From assembly GCA_028554645.1 (NCBI GenBank), contig JAQOOI010000080.1:1426001-1490000 (forward strand): a DNA stretch of 64,000 nt. Direction: 5' to 3'. The stretch's first letter is position 1. Every line of letters begins with the position of its first letter. Made by a program: the position numbers and the translations under genes. Under the pieces are notes generated by a model. It was not told the origin of the DNA. It saw nothing but the letters and a program-made list of their open reading frames with translations, and did not search any database. The stretch comes from Omphalotus guepiniiformis (Eukaryota > Basidiomycota > Agaricomycetes > Agaricales > Omphalotaceae). Below are positions 9,500-23,527 of the stretch, in pieces.

Positions 9500-12400
9500 A
9501 TGGTCCAAAGTTATCTGCGCCATGGACCAACTCAGGTATTCTCTTAAGTTATCTGTACTGAAAATCTTTCTAACGCTGCTCTAGGCTTTTGGTCTTGTTT
9601 GCAGCTCCTCGTCCAACTCAGTGTACGACGGTAAATTGGCATATGTGCCTGCACTCGAAGATGTTCTCGTCTGGAACATGAAAAAAGGCGAAATGGTGTG
9701 TAGGATACAAATTTCATCAGATTATCCGTAATCTCTTGGTCAGTTCGCTATGTGGCATGAGACGGGACACAGATCAGAAGTCACTTGTGTCCTGCGCTCT
9801 CCTCAAAAAGATACTTTCGCTGTGGGCTATGCCGATGGCTCAATCCGACTCTGGAGTGCAGCTACGGGGACAGTAATCACTACCTTTAATGGTCACAAGA
9901 AGTCAGTATCAGCTTTGGCTTTTGACGAGCAAGGGACACGACTAGCTTCTGGTTCCCAAGACACAGACCTGATAGTATGGGATGTTGTAAGCGAAGCTGG
10001 GTTGTATAGGTATGTCTGTGTACAGTTTCGCAATCAACATGTCCAATTTCTCTCTCTCAAGGCTCCGTGGTCATCGAGACCAGATAACTTGCATCAAGTT
10101 TTTATCAATTTCCAGCGACTTGCCGTCTACGTCGGCTACTTCCGCTTCTGGGATGCTCCTCACAGCGTCAAAGGACACTTTCCTGAAACTTTGGGATTTG
10201 TCATCTCAGCATTGTCTACAGACAGTCGTTGCTCATCGTTCTGATATCTGGGCAATGGATTTGGACATGACAAGAAACCTTATATTCACCGGCAGCGGCG
10301 AAGGAGAAGTGAAAGCGTGGAGCATTAATATAGAAGAGCTAAATGGAGGTTTGAAGGAGACAACGACCGGAGAAGTACAGACGGTGCTCTACTGAAAGAT
10401 TCCGTTGCTAATATCTTTCTAGATCGTCAAAATCATAAACCCTGTCGCAGCTCTTCCTTTGTCGTCGAGGAATCGAGTTGCTCAGATATCGTTCCACCCA
10501 AACCGACCGCTATTGGCGGTCCAATCCCATGACCGTTCAGTTGAGATCTTCAGGATTCGCACTCAGGAGGAAATTCGCAAGAAGCAGATGAGGCGGAAGA
10601 AAAGAGCCAAAGAAAAGAAGGAGAAAGACGGAAACAAGGCTACAGGAAATCAAGACAGCGACGACGACGCTAATGGCGATCAGGAAATAAGTCTTGTGGA
10701 TTTGTTCACGCCTCACATCATCGTTAGAGCTAGTGGAAAGATAAGATCGTTCGATTTTGCGAAGAACGACGTCGCCACAAAAGACGAAGTGCAGGTACGC
10801 TGAGTGCTATGTTACCCTTCTCCGGTCCTCACTACCCTTTTCAGCTTTTGACTGCTCTTTCATCCAATGCTCTTGAAGTTTATTCTGTACCAATGCCCTC
10901 AAAAGCCAAAGAAACACCAGAAGCGACTCGTACATTCTCAGTTGATCTGCCGGGCCATAGAACCGATGTCCGTACATTATCCCTGAGTTCAGATGATCAG
11001 CTCTTGGCCTCTGCTTCAAACGGTGTGTTCCCTAATTTGCTGCGTAACATGTCCCAGGACTCATCTACGTGTACCAGGTTCTCTTAAAATCTGGAACATG
11101 AAAACAACAGCCTGTATTCGTACAATGGACTGCGGTCACGCAATAAGTAGCACTTTTCTGCCTAAAGACCGACATGTCAGTAGTTGCGACTTATAGGCCT
11201 TTGTATTTCTTCTGACCTATTTGTCAGATCGCTGTCGGGACCAAGACAGGCGAAATTCTCATATACGATATCGCCTCTTCCACACTGATAGAAACTATCG
11301 TTGCACATACGGGCGCAGTCTGGTCTTTACATGTGCGAGCGGATGGCGAGGCTTTAGTCAGTGGTAGTGCCGACAAAGACGTCAAATTTTGGTCGTTCGA
11401 GTACAAGGACGTTTCAGAAGAGAGCGTTCGTATCCTCCTTTATCATATATTCTTTTCTTTTGGAATTCAATTGTTTCATTTTCACAGGCACAAACCGGAA
11501 AAGCACTCTCGCTTGCTCACATTAGAACGCTGAAGATGACGGACGACGTTCTCGCTGTGAGATATAGCCCTAACGGAAAATTCCTCGCGGTTTCTCTTCT
11601 AGACTCTACCGTAAAAGTGTTTTACCAAGATACACTCAAGTTCTTTTTGTCGCTTTATGGGCATAAGGTTCCGTCCACTTGCCTATGTTGTTGAGCTTGC
11701 AGCTAACCATTGTTACTGTAGCTCCCAGTTCTTGCGATGGATATCTCCTCTGACTCGAAACTCATTGTGACTTGCTCAGCCGACAAGAACATTAAAATAT
11801 GGGGTCTAGACTTTGGCGACTGTCACAAATCATTATTCGCCCACGAAGAGAGCGTAATGCAAGTTGCGTTCGAAAAAGATTCACACTACTTCTGGAGTGT
11901 CGGAAAGGATAAGATGCTGAAATACTGGGACGGCGACAAGGTCATTTTGTTTCTGCCTAACATCCAGGATTCACGGCTTACATCACTACCGCAGTTTGAG
12001 AACATTCAGAGACTTGAGGGTCACCATGGGGAAATTTGGGCTCTAGCATTGAGTCACTACGGCAACTTCGTTGTAACAGGCTCCCATGATAAGTCAATCA
12101 GGGTATGGGAAAAGCTGGATGAACCGGTCAGTCTGATTATGTCTAATTTTCACAAGAAAGCTCATCCAGACGTACTGTAATAGCTCTTCCTCGAAGAAGA
12201 GCGTGAACGAGAACTCGAAGAGCTATACGAAAATAGCGTTGCAGATGCACTCAACCGGCGCGATTTGCCACTAGGGACAGTTGACGGAGCTCCTGAGTCT
12301 GTACCTACCGAAGCTACAGGCGTCAGCAAACAAACGAAGGACACTCTCATGGCTGGAGAGCGTATTATGGAGGCTTTAGATTTAGCCGATGCAGAACGCA

Positions 12401-12985
12401 CTGCTTTAAGCCAACATGAAGAAGCGATGTCCCGATTGCCAGCAGACGACGCAATGCGGATGCAGCCCCCACCGAGGAATCCCGTCTTGGCTGCATACGA
12501 CCTGGAACCCGAAGCATATGTCCTGAGGGTAGTTGAAAAAGTTCAAAGCACGGCTCTTCAGGATGCCTTACTTGCATTACCGTTTGGCAGAGTTGTTTCC
12601 CTGATGGAATATCTCAATATATGGGCGCAAAAAGTCAGCATCCCTTCTACAATTCAGCCAGACAGTGATAACGAACTCTCTTTAGAACTGGAACATCGTG
12701 CTTGTGTCACGTATCATATTTTTCTTACTCAAGACTCACCATCACCAAATAGTGGCTAATCGCATCATGCGAACGTCCTTGATACCCTTGCGCAGGCACC
12801 TGCGTGCGGCTTTACAGCGACAGAAGGACATGATAGGCTACAATTTAGCAGCACTTCAATTTATCCGCAGGCGAAACGATCATGAACGCACAGCTCAATT
12901 CCTTGAAGAAGAGCTGGACGAAGAAAAAGTGCACTTGAAAATATCAGAGGGCAAAAAGAGGAAAAGAGTGAATCTGCAGTCATAA
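9500..12985 (+). CDS. UTP12: UTP12/DIP2 (WDR3), WD40 processome protein
   Basis: Nucleolar tandem-WD40 protein of the UTP-B subcomplex, needed for 18S rRNA processing. The start exon [12 protein letters not shown] joins [11 protein letters not shown] after one intron. Many WD repeats follow, with typical GH...D..W spacing: [140 protein letters not shown] and [15 protein letters not shown]. The linker [19 protein letters not shown] is basic. The C-terminal Utp12 domain contains [51 protein letters not shown] and [11 protein letters not shown], ending [10 protein letters not shown]. About ten exons give roughly 940 residues, as expected. APE4 shares its promoter. Confidence 0.95.
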
Positions 12986-13109
12986 TTTCAGGTGTGGAAT
13001 ACTGTAGGCTGTACAGACGATCTAGTCATGACGATGTAGTGATACAAGTGTTAGACGATAGCATGAGTTGATGATACATTATTACTTGGGGAGGTTCAAG
13101 CCCGGCTGA

Positions 13110-14042
13110 TCATTGTTTCGGTCCCCAGAGATTTTCGAGCCTGAAATTTTGATCAAACGGAAGTCAGTATAGAGAGATAACATTATTTACCATTCGAGAG
13201 GTGGGGTGGATGGTCGCATCTGAATGTCAAGAATGCCTTCGTTCAAATCCGCGACCGTGCTAAAAGCGGCTTTGGTGAGGTCGACGTGCTGCGAACCGGG
13301 CGTACATCCAGCGCATGAATCGACAACTCTCACGAAGACACACTTCGTCGGTCCATTGCAAACTTTACATACGCGTTAGACCGCAAGAGATGTCTGACAA
13401 CCTTGACATACGTTCTAGAAATGTGAAGCATTTCGGTTTGTTATTCCATCCACGCTCAGTAAGCGCACACACGAATGATTCGTCCTGTTGTCTGAGGTCA
13501 GAAGAATCCTGCTTGACGATGGAGAGCACTTGCAGTAGGAGTCCAGCCTCCTGAGGACCAGCAACTAGGATTCTTTAAATCTTGACCAGTATACCTGTAA
13601 AAGCTGGTGAAATCTTTCGAGATCTAAGGTGTGACACAACCTACCAAGTAATGGTAACATCGGAAGGTTTGCCTATTCCCTCCAAGCCTTTGATAGCCGG
13701 GAGCCCAGGAATAGAAATAGAGACAGCTTTGGCGTTGCCTTGCGATGATTCCTTGCCAGATTTCGACGCGCTCTTTTGCTTTCCGGCTCTCCTTTCGACA
13801 AGTTGCGAGGATCCCTTGTGCTTGTACTTGTATTGAAGATTGGTGACATTCACAGTGTTCCAGCCATCGCGAGGGTCAAATTGATAGGATTCGCCGAGTG
13901 AGTGAGCTCTTGCATATCTTGCTGAAGAGTTTACAATAGAACTTGAGGACGCGGGTAGACTGGCAGCGGTGACACTGGGAAGAACAGAGGCCACACAGGT
14001 GAAAGCCAGAATCGCTGTGAGAATCGCTGCTCGGCGAGCCAT
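13110..14042 (-). CDS. Secreted expansin-like (DPBB) protein
   Basis: Extracellular double-psi beta-barrel protein of the fungal expansin/plant-inducible (RlpA-like) type, thought to loosen cell-wall polymers without hydrolysis. The N-terminus MARRAAILTAILAFTCVASV is a signal peptide. After a low-complexity Ser/Lys linker with a dibasic LVERR site, the barrel begins at DVTITWYTGQDLKNPSCW and continues WTPTDESFVCALTERGWNN, CFTFLELCNGPTKCVFVRVV, DSCAGCTPGSQHVDLTKAAF and LNEGILDIQMRP. It ends ENLWGPKQ. The six or so cysteines and the HVDLT motif are conserved family features. The second barrel-coding intron (13485-13533, 49 nt) begins with GC; this choice restores WTPTDESF, while a shorter option would leave an unnatural insertion. 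Five exons. Confidence 0.85.
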
Positions 14043-14484
14043 CTTAGAAGCGAGGATAAACAGAAAAACAGAAAAAACAGAAGAGTACTGGAAGAGTATA
14101 GTCAGAGTGAGAGGACGAGTACCTCCTAGTTAGTACCTCCCAAGTCGCGTCTTGTCACATGTCAAGCTGTCACGCTTAGTCATATTCGTGATACGGCAAG
14201 TAAACGGCAACCCAATATCCTCGTTTGTTCTATGAATTCAGTTTTCGAAGACGAAATCACTCTAGAAACAGGCGTAGGAAGCAGATATGACTCGAACAAA
14301 TAATCGAATTATCAAATTCTCTTGAGATGCCATCAAATTCAAAGTTTCACTGACTCACCTTCATTCATTTGGCCGGCAAGTTCGGTAAATTGTGCGTGCC
14401 GAATTTCCGTGCTAGCGCCGATATGTCATCGAACCTGCGCTCAACGAGTTGCAAATCTTTTTCTCTTTCTCTTCTTCTGCTCCG

Positions 14485-17400
14485 ATGCCCGCAGATTCTT
14501 CTCACAATGCTCAAACTCGCAGAGCATCTCGGAAGCACACTCATGACGATGAAATAGATGTTAGGAGAGCTAGGGGCGAAGTCAGTACTTACTCGGGTTG
14601 TGTCATCTCTTGCTTGTTCATTCTAATTCATCCTTCAAAGATTTCTTGCGCAGAGTGTCGGCGGTAAGCTTAATTAACTTCGATGTAGGACAAGGTCTAA
14701 TTCAATCAAAGGCTGAAGTTGAAGTGCGACAAAAAACTGCCATGTAGTTCATGTAGTGAGCAGCAAAAGCAGTTCGATTGTCTGCAAAATTTCAAACCAG
14801 GACATCTTAGTACGTCGCGGTTGCCCCTCCATTTGCCCTAATGGCAGTCTCTCTACTGGTCAAGGAACTCGGTACGTTATTTTCAACTAATCGTTTTTAT
14901 TTTGCTCTACATGACCTATCTACAGCTTTGTCTTGGCGGACACCTCTCAGCTGCATGCTAAAATCACTGAAATGGGGCAACGTATTCGCCAATTAGAGGA
15001 CGCTCTTGCGATCTCCCAGTCTAGTGTTTCAAACGAGCCACATCCCCTTCTTCGTGACGAGCTTTTGACAATCAAATTTGGCCCCGAGAATGGTACCATA
15101 CAGCAAACGCAACGCTCTCGAGACCCATCTATGGACTCCATTGATGCCCTAGGGACTCTTACCATTGGTGATCGAGGAGAAGCCAAATATTTTGGTCGTT
15201 CGGCTGGGTCGGAGGTTTGTCGTTGACTTATTTCAGTTTTGTGGTACTGACGCGTAACATCTAGACACTGTTACTAGTATGAACCAGCCTTTATCTTTAC
15301 TTTCCTGGATACTCATGAAAAACATTCAAGGCCGGGGCCGAAATGGAGCTCACATATCCTGATGATGATGAACCACCGACAGTTAATGGAGAGGTCATCC
15401 GCATGTCCAGCTTGTTCCCATTCTGCTATGACGGAAATTGCGACAGGGCCTTAGATATAATATATTCCCATCTTCCAGAGCAGCCTCGGGCATGGTCTCT
15501 ATGTGAAACCTACTTGGAACAGGCTTCGTGGCAGTTTCGACCTATCCGACGTGAAGAACTCATTGACGAGATTCTTACACCAATATATCGTTTGTTAAAA
15601 GAAAGACAAAGCTCAAGCGTTGATCAGCCGCATACTGTGTCTGCACATCGTGTAGCCGCTCTGTGCATTATTTTTGCTCTCGGGGCACTGGTAGATCTCA
15701 CCCTGGAACCATGTATGTTCTAAAGATGCATCTGTACCTTTGACTCAAGTCTGACCAAGAGCACATTCAACGCGGAGGCCGAAAAATGGTTTACATTATG
15801 TCGGGCGGCACTATCCCTGCGTTCTGTTTTCGACTCTCCTGAAGTCTGCACTGTGCAAACTGTTGTTCTCATCGCTTCCTATCAAGCGATGGCCGGGAAG
15901 AGGTATACCATGGACAGCGCAGTGAGCCTATATTTTTGTTCTTTGTTCAGCTCTTACTAAGCCCAGGCAGTGGAGCGTCATGTCGTTAGGAGGAAAGTTA
16001 GCACAAAGCGTGCGTCTCACGTATTGCCTGTATTCAAGGTCCTGACTTCAATTCCGCGTTTCTTAGATTGGACTTCGTCAGTTTAATTGCTCTCTTCATT
16101 TAAGTTCCTGCTCTGATGATGTGCGGGCTCAGATCGCGACAGCGCCCGATGGAATTTAGATCCCAAAACCGTCAATAGAAGGCGGTCTCTGTTTTACGAA
16201 ATCTTTTCTTCCGATATCTTCCATGTAAGTCGTTGTCTTGGTGTGGTCATGACAAGGTTCTCATTTCTTCCATAGTCTCTCACTTGGTCGTCCTCCAGCA
16301 ATACGCATGTCGTATGTCGATTGCGAATTCCCGTCAGACTATGATGTGCAAATTGATGAACAGGGTCAGCCCATGATCGGATGTATGTAGCGCAAATGTT
16401 TGAAACGCGCAATTTGTCTAACGGCATTCATTGTATTCAGTCTATCAGTGGAAATACGAATTTTGCACCGAAATCTTTGCTCAAGTACTTGAATTGACTT
16501 TAACGGCAGAATCGCCGAATTATCAGACAATTCTTGACCTGGACCGTAAAGTGCGGGAGAAGACTCTTCCTCCGCATCTCAACGTATTCATGAATGCCGA
16601 GGACGAACACTGCACCCCGGATGCATACATGCGTGGGTGTATCCTTGGACAGTATCGATCGATTAGTACGTATCTCTGCCTTTGAGATATAGAACTTTGT
16701 CGAACCCATCACAGCGCTGCTTTTCATTCATCGTAGCTTTTTTGCACAAGCAATGCTTGACCATCCTGTCAATCCACTTAGAAGCCCTTATGCTCCCTCA
16801 TTCTTGGCAGCATATCGATGCGCGTCAGGGGTAATCAAGTCATCCCTTAACCATTTTGATAGGTTTCCTGAACTTTGTTGTAGATGGTGGGCTGTCTGGA
16901 ATCACCGTGAGTCGACACTCATTAAACAATGGCTTCCGAAAGTGCTCAAGCGATACTTTGTGTACTTCGTAGTTTTTTCTGCAGCTGTATGTCTCTGGAC
17001 GCAGTGTCTGCTTTGTTTACTAACCCAGCTTATGTAGATAATAGTGGGTTCTATCGTGACTCGTTCGCCGTCATCAACTATGGCACCCAATGCATTCATT
17101 GAGTTGGGACTTGCCTGTGATCTTTTCGAGAGAGGTGCAAGAAAATCTCGGAGAGCGCGTAGTGCTCTGGTACGATCCTTTATTTTTTGCGTGCAATTCA
17201 CTTACTCATTCTCAAAAGGCAATCTTGTGTAAATTGCGAGACAAAGCCTTCCAGGTATACTCTCAGTACCGCAGTGGTAACCCCCCAATACCGAGCACCC
17301 TATCAGTTGGGCGTGACTACGGAGACGACGAACTAGCTCTATTCGGCGGGCAGACAAGGGTTTTGTTCAGCAAACTATTGTCAGAACGGAAGAACACACG

Positions 17401-17935
17401 CAAAGATCCTAACTCAAGGTCATCCCCGTTATCCCCTTCGAGCACAGAGTCACCTAGTGGCAGCGAGGACCAAAATCAGTCAGTCTCAGAGTCTTTGCCC
17501 GACGTCCATCCTTCCTTGGTAGAATATATCTCCCTTCTTCCCCCTGCACATCATCCTCAGTCCCGGCCGTCTCCGCCTTCAATATCAGGATACGTTGATC
17601 AAAATTACATCCAACCGATTCTGTCAGGATTCTTCAATTCAGGACAGGTGGACCATGAGGTGCAGAACATGTCAATGTTTCCAAATTCCATCTCTACATC
17701 GTCTTCGAGCTCAAACGGTCAAGATATTGGTTTTCTGGGTCAGCTCCAAGATCCTACACTAAGCGCGTTCTCCACTGAGCCACTTGCAATGAATGGCAAT
17801 GCTGTTAGCTCTCCGGAGAACCTCTTGGACTTAGGAATGATGATGTCCAGTGAAGCGGGTATTGACGAGCAATGGAGATCATTCATGCGAGAGTCAGGTC
17901 TGTTGGACCATAGTACTACTGGATTGAATCTGTAA
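14485..17935 (+). CDS. Zn2Cys6 transcription factor with fungal-specific TF domain
   Basis: Nuclear regulator. The zinc cluster is assembled across several exons: ARGEISCAECRRLKLKCDKK, LPCSSC, then RRGCPSICPNGS, giving the C-x2-C-x6-C...C-x2-C-x~8-C pattern. A leucine-rich coiled coil follows (LHAKITEMGQRIRQLEDALA) for dimerisation. The middle homology region includes EAEKWFTLCRAALSLRSV, ASYQAMAGKRYTMDSA, GLRQFNC-like text replaced by the R-W-N-L-D-P segment RRRSLFYEIFSSD, and TLGRPPAIRMSYVDCEFP. A 12-nt microexon (15265-15276, TLLL) is needed to keep the frame at SAGSE|TLLL|AGAEM. The C-terminal third is Ser/Pro-rich and acidic (activation-domain-like) and ends STTGLNL. The start is the first ATG in the frame leading to RRARGE. 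Targets are unknown; the adjacent PLP-enzyme gene is one candidate. Confidence 0.9.
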
Positions 17936-18199
17936 GATATGAGGCAACATGTACATTGGCATATACACATTCGCATTAGTTTACTTAAGTTATTGATATT
18001 CTTACAGCCACTCTACATATCCATGTATGTAATAAAGTATACTTGAATTTTCACGACTATCAATGTACCACTGAACTACATGTTGTACAGCGGCTCGGCC
18101 GAAGCGACATCTTAGCCGCCGCTTCTTGTCGGATTTCCGGACCGTGGCAAATTACTGTTTACAAAGAAATTACTGTACCAGACTATTCTGACTCTTGAC
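17936..18199. promoter_or_regulatory. Intergenic region with CGG-type triplets
   Basis: 264 bp between the Zn2Cys6 gene and the PLP-enzyme gene. Around 18091-18146 there are clustered CGG/CCG triplets (CGGCTCGGCCG, GCCGCCG, CGGATTTCCGG). Zn2Cys6 factors bind paired CGG triplets, so this is a candidate binding region. The spacing is not a textbook consensus and chance is possible. Confidence 0.3.
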
Positions 18200-19980
<1,781 letters not shown>

Positions 19981-20455
19981 AACAAGGCTGAGGAAACTAC
20001 TACCAATGCAGTGTATGCATGTGCAATGTCGTTGGTTATTTTCCGTATCCTGGGGTCCCTGCCAAAATGCGGAAGAGCAATTGAATTTTGTGACTGATTT
20101 GTATTAGATGAGTGAATAAATGCCCTTGTCCCAAATCTCATGTCTTTGAGAACCACCATGTTGCCTTTAAGGCCTCGGAGATCGAAGTCACCGTTCAAGT
20201 GTACATACAACCTTAGATTTGTTTACGCAAGTCGGCGGCCAACATGAAATGGATTACGCCCACAAAAGAAAAGTGAACCGAAATATAACAGAGTCCAAGG
20301 GCGAGGGCGCGAGCCTTGGGTGTCGCCGGAACATTTTGCCTCTTATACCTCTGACAATGTGAACATCTCTAAGTCCTCAGGTACTGACGTGAACAGACGC
20401 TGTGATGTAAGTAAAAGACGACACATAGCATTATCACTTGTCGCCAATGAATATG
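19981..20455. other. Intergenic, convergent 3' ends
   Basis: 475 bp between the convergent PLP-enzyme and acyltransferase genes. It may hold both 3' UTRs and, if the donor at 20480 is used, a last small exon of the acyltransferase. No other structure seen. Confidence 0.4.
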
Positions 20456-21942
20456 CTATTTGGGGTTATTTTTACCTCTATAGAAATCCAAGAACATCGC
20501 TTTGTCCTCCCAGCCCATAGATGTTCTCTTAAATTTACCCAGCTGAGCCATCAGCGCAGCACACACCTCAGAGAGCTGATCCCCTGTAGTCGACGGCACC
20601 ATCACTTCGCTGGCCATGAAAAGCGGTGAACTAGGAGACTCGGCGGTGCTTAACAGCCTGACAGACATGGAAGGAGCTACAAGGGAGCTTGCCAAAGTAA
20701 ACAAATGATGTACTGGGTTTAACGATGTAGACGGAATGGAGTGTGATAAGGTGGGCGAAAATGCCGTCGGAGGATCATATCTTGCGATATGATATATCAA
20801 GAGAATGTCAGAACAGAAACAAGCAATCATATAGAAGCTGCGTACCTGACACACATCACAAAGACGTTCCAACCTTTCAGGGGAAGGCAGGAGTTGAAAA
20901 CCTCAGATACCCGTAGCAGACCCCTTCCATTGCTACTGGTGCATTCAGGAAATACGACAACAGGTCTGTCGGCGGTCTTTCGGATAGCTTGCAAAGTCTG
21001 CGGTTTAGAGCCTGATGCAACGGCATACGGCGGCACATGTCCAGTCTGTCTAATCATAGTAAACAAGGAAACGACTTCAAAACCAACGATCGGAATCTGG
21101 GGTATCGGCGTTCTGGAAATTGATGCCGTATTTGAAGTTCCATAGCCTGAGCGTCGACCTGGGGTATGCGTGATGGGTGTGGACGGAGTTGAAGCAGTTA
21201 CAAATACATTTGATTGGGGAACAGGGAGCACAAAAATTGGATTGAACCTTCAGAGTATGAGAGCGATGAAATTGGATAGATTTGAATTGAGCCGAACCGG
21301 TAAGCAAGCCACAATAGCTCGAGCCAAGAGACCCAGTTCGAAACAATTATGTCACCTGGACCAGGATTCCACAACTCCGAAGCCTTGAGGCCCCTCCTGA
21401 ATAGATTGCGCAGCTATTTGAAGCTCTAATCAGTGCAAAAAAGACAGACACGAACCCTCGTTTTCTCGCCACAATTTCTACCGGGATCCAGATCACGCCT
21501 AGGCATAGTAAAACCAATCGAGCAAGAAACCTGGTGGTGATGTTGGTTGCAAGGCGATATAATGGTGGAATAAACAGCTGCTGTTGCAATCAATGTGCAC
21601 GACCGGCGTGGTCGGGGGAACGACTCACGAAGATTGAGAAGACGCCGTCCACCAATACGAAATAGACCAGAGCTAATAACAGAACAATCAAGGAGCGAAT
21701 AGCACCGATCGTTACTTGAACTGGCAAAAGAGCAGTTGAGAGAGCATGAAAGTCCGTGTTTTGGGGAGAAACCGGTGTTAAGAAAGGCTGCATATATTGA
21801 AAGTTTGAGTTTTGTTGAAGACTGGTAACATAATCTAGCGAACCTGAATGCCTGTACCTGGATCCTGTTATTCAAGCTAATGAGTTCAAGGTGAACTGTA
21901 TAAGAAAGAAAGACTTACTCTATAAGCACTGTACTTCTCCAT
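20456..21942 (-). CDS. LOA1: LOA1/VPS66-like lysophosphatidic acid acyltransferase
   Basis: ER/lipid-droplet acyltransferase of the PlsC superfamily, yeast Loa1 type. The first exon MEKYSAYR joins a 21-nt exon (DPGTGIQ) and then PFLTPVSPQNTDF. Two hydrophobic segments follow (LIVLLLALVYFVLVDGVFSI, ARLVLLCLGVIWIPVEIVAR), then GDIIVSNWVSWLELLWLAYR, where the usual NHxxxxD catalytic motif appears as an NW...E variant, as in this subfamily. Next are FNPIFVLPVPQSNVFV, SLFTMIRQTGHVPP, VVVFPECTSSNGRGLL (the FPEGT-like motif) and YDPPTAFSPTLSHSIPS. The C-terminus contains TSMGWEDKAMFLDFY. Stop at 20456-20458 is the simplest end; a donor-like GTAAAA just before it leaves open a further small exon. About six introns. 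Family assignment is from motif order only. Confidence 0.75.
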
Positions 21943-22093
21943 CCCCTAGCTATACGTGCAGCGCAACACGTTAGGAAAGAATGTGACCACGTGATCTTGT
22001 CTCGCGATTCAGAGCGGTCATCTTGATGAGTCATCGCGTAATTACGGCACCTATCATGCTTGTACCACGCAGCCCTGTCTCAAGCTCCCCACC

Positions 22094-23402
22094 ATGACTA
22101 CTCAGGACTCTAGCTTTGAAAGTGAAGGCAGCAGTGGAATCTGGCCTTTGACAAAACGTTATGTTGGGCTAGTTATTCGTCGCTACCAGAAGTTGCACGT
22201 TTACGGAAAGGCATGTTGCGATGATAATCCCTCTTCAAAGTGTACACATTGAGACCAGGTGTTTATTAGATCGTTCTGTGGCTATTGCTTCTGTTCTACA
22301 TATGTTTTGGTGCGTAGCACCCTAATTTGTCAGGTGTCTGCTCACAGGTTTTCGACAGGCATTTTTGTCATCGTTGTGTCCCCTGCCCGGATTGCTCAAT
22401 TTTTGTATGATCATGCTACAAAGCTATCTCATATGCGCTTTGGCTGGCTTATCTTGAGCATCTTGATTGGTATTATATATCTGGCTCAAACTAATTTTAA
22501 GTATACTGACATGTCTTGCAGTCGTCATCTCCTTCCCTCCCCTCATCGGACATACGACCGTCACAACGCTTTGCGGGTTCGCATACGGCATGAAAGGGTT
22601 CCTTATCGTCTCTATTGCATCTGTCATCGGTTCTGCTCTAGTATTTGTAACTCTTCGGACTCTCTTTAGTACTAGACTCCGTCGCTGGTCTTCGCAGAAT
22701 AAGAAATGGCACGCACTTGAATCTGTCGTGGTAATATCTGTGATCTCTGCTTTCATGCAGGTACTGACATCTGTCTAGAGATCTAAAGGGTAAGAAAATC
22801 TACAAGACTTTAATATATCGTGACTTACGAGGGTGTAACGAAGGCTTCCGTTGATCATCTTGATTCGCATTTCACCTTTCCCACCTTGGGTATATTCAAA
22901 CTCTCTCTTTGCTGTAAGTCACAAGCACACTTTGCTGTAGCTCATTTGATGATACACAACTTTAGTCAATTGAACCGGTTGCACTATGGCAATTCGTGAT
23001 AGCGACCTTGTTTGTCCTTCCCAAACTTTTGCTTCATACCTTCATAGGTTCTCGAATGGCCGCATTATCTGACGGTGAAACTCGTGGTCAAATGGATAGT
23101 CGTATGATCATTCTTATCATTTTACTCTCTCGTTACTAACGCTTGAGCCAAAGGTACCAAGATGATCAATGGAATGCTTGTTGGGGGAGGCATTCTCGTG
23201 GCCGTGAGTGCAAGCTGGTGCGCATTTCTTGGTCATTTGCGGTGCACTTTTACTAAATCTGATGTCTAGGCTTGTCTATTCACTTGTGAAGAAGCATATA
23301 AGAAAGCTAGAAGATGTCCCACCCGAAGTAGACGAATTGGCTGCAGAAGCCATAGAGAATTATGACGAAGAGGCACCCTTACTATCTTCGCGAGATGCAT
23401 AA
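22094..23402 (+). CDS. TVP38: TVP38, DedA/SNARE-associated Golgi membrane protein
   Basis: Golgi membrane protein of the VTT/DedA family, linked to vesicle membrane organisation and probably lipid scrambling. The N-terminal cytosolic part contains WPLTKRYVGLVIRRYQKLH. Intron 1 (22211-22269, 59 nt) begins with GC. Membrane blocks follow: WLLLLFYICFGA, FGWLILSILIVVISFPPLIG, HTTVTTLCGFAYGMKGF (core VTT motif), ASVIGSALVFVTLRTLF, LPLIILIRISPFPPWVYSNS (the R-x-SPFPP signature), ALWQFVIATLFVLPKLLLHT and FIGSRMAALSDG. The tail is acidic with a dileucine-type end (EEAPLLSSRDA). About eight exons, near 330 residues. Confidence 0.9.
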
Positions 23403-23527
23403 ACTATCTTCTAGCTTGCTCAGGCTGGTTTTTTTGGCTATGTCTGGATAGTCGATACAATCTATTTGAATGGATCTCAGACCCCCAGACCAATATGTAC
23501 TACAACTGTAATAGTATATATTCTCTG

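Noticed and set aside
13510..13533. 25-nt intron in the expansin-like gene
   Set aside because: A 49-nt intron with the same donor restores the family sequence better and has a normal length.
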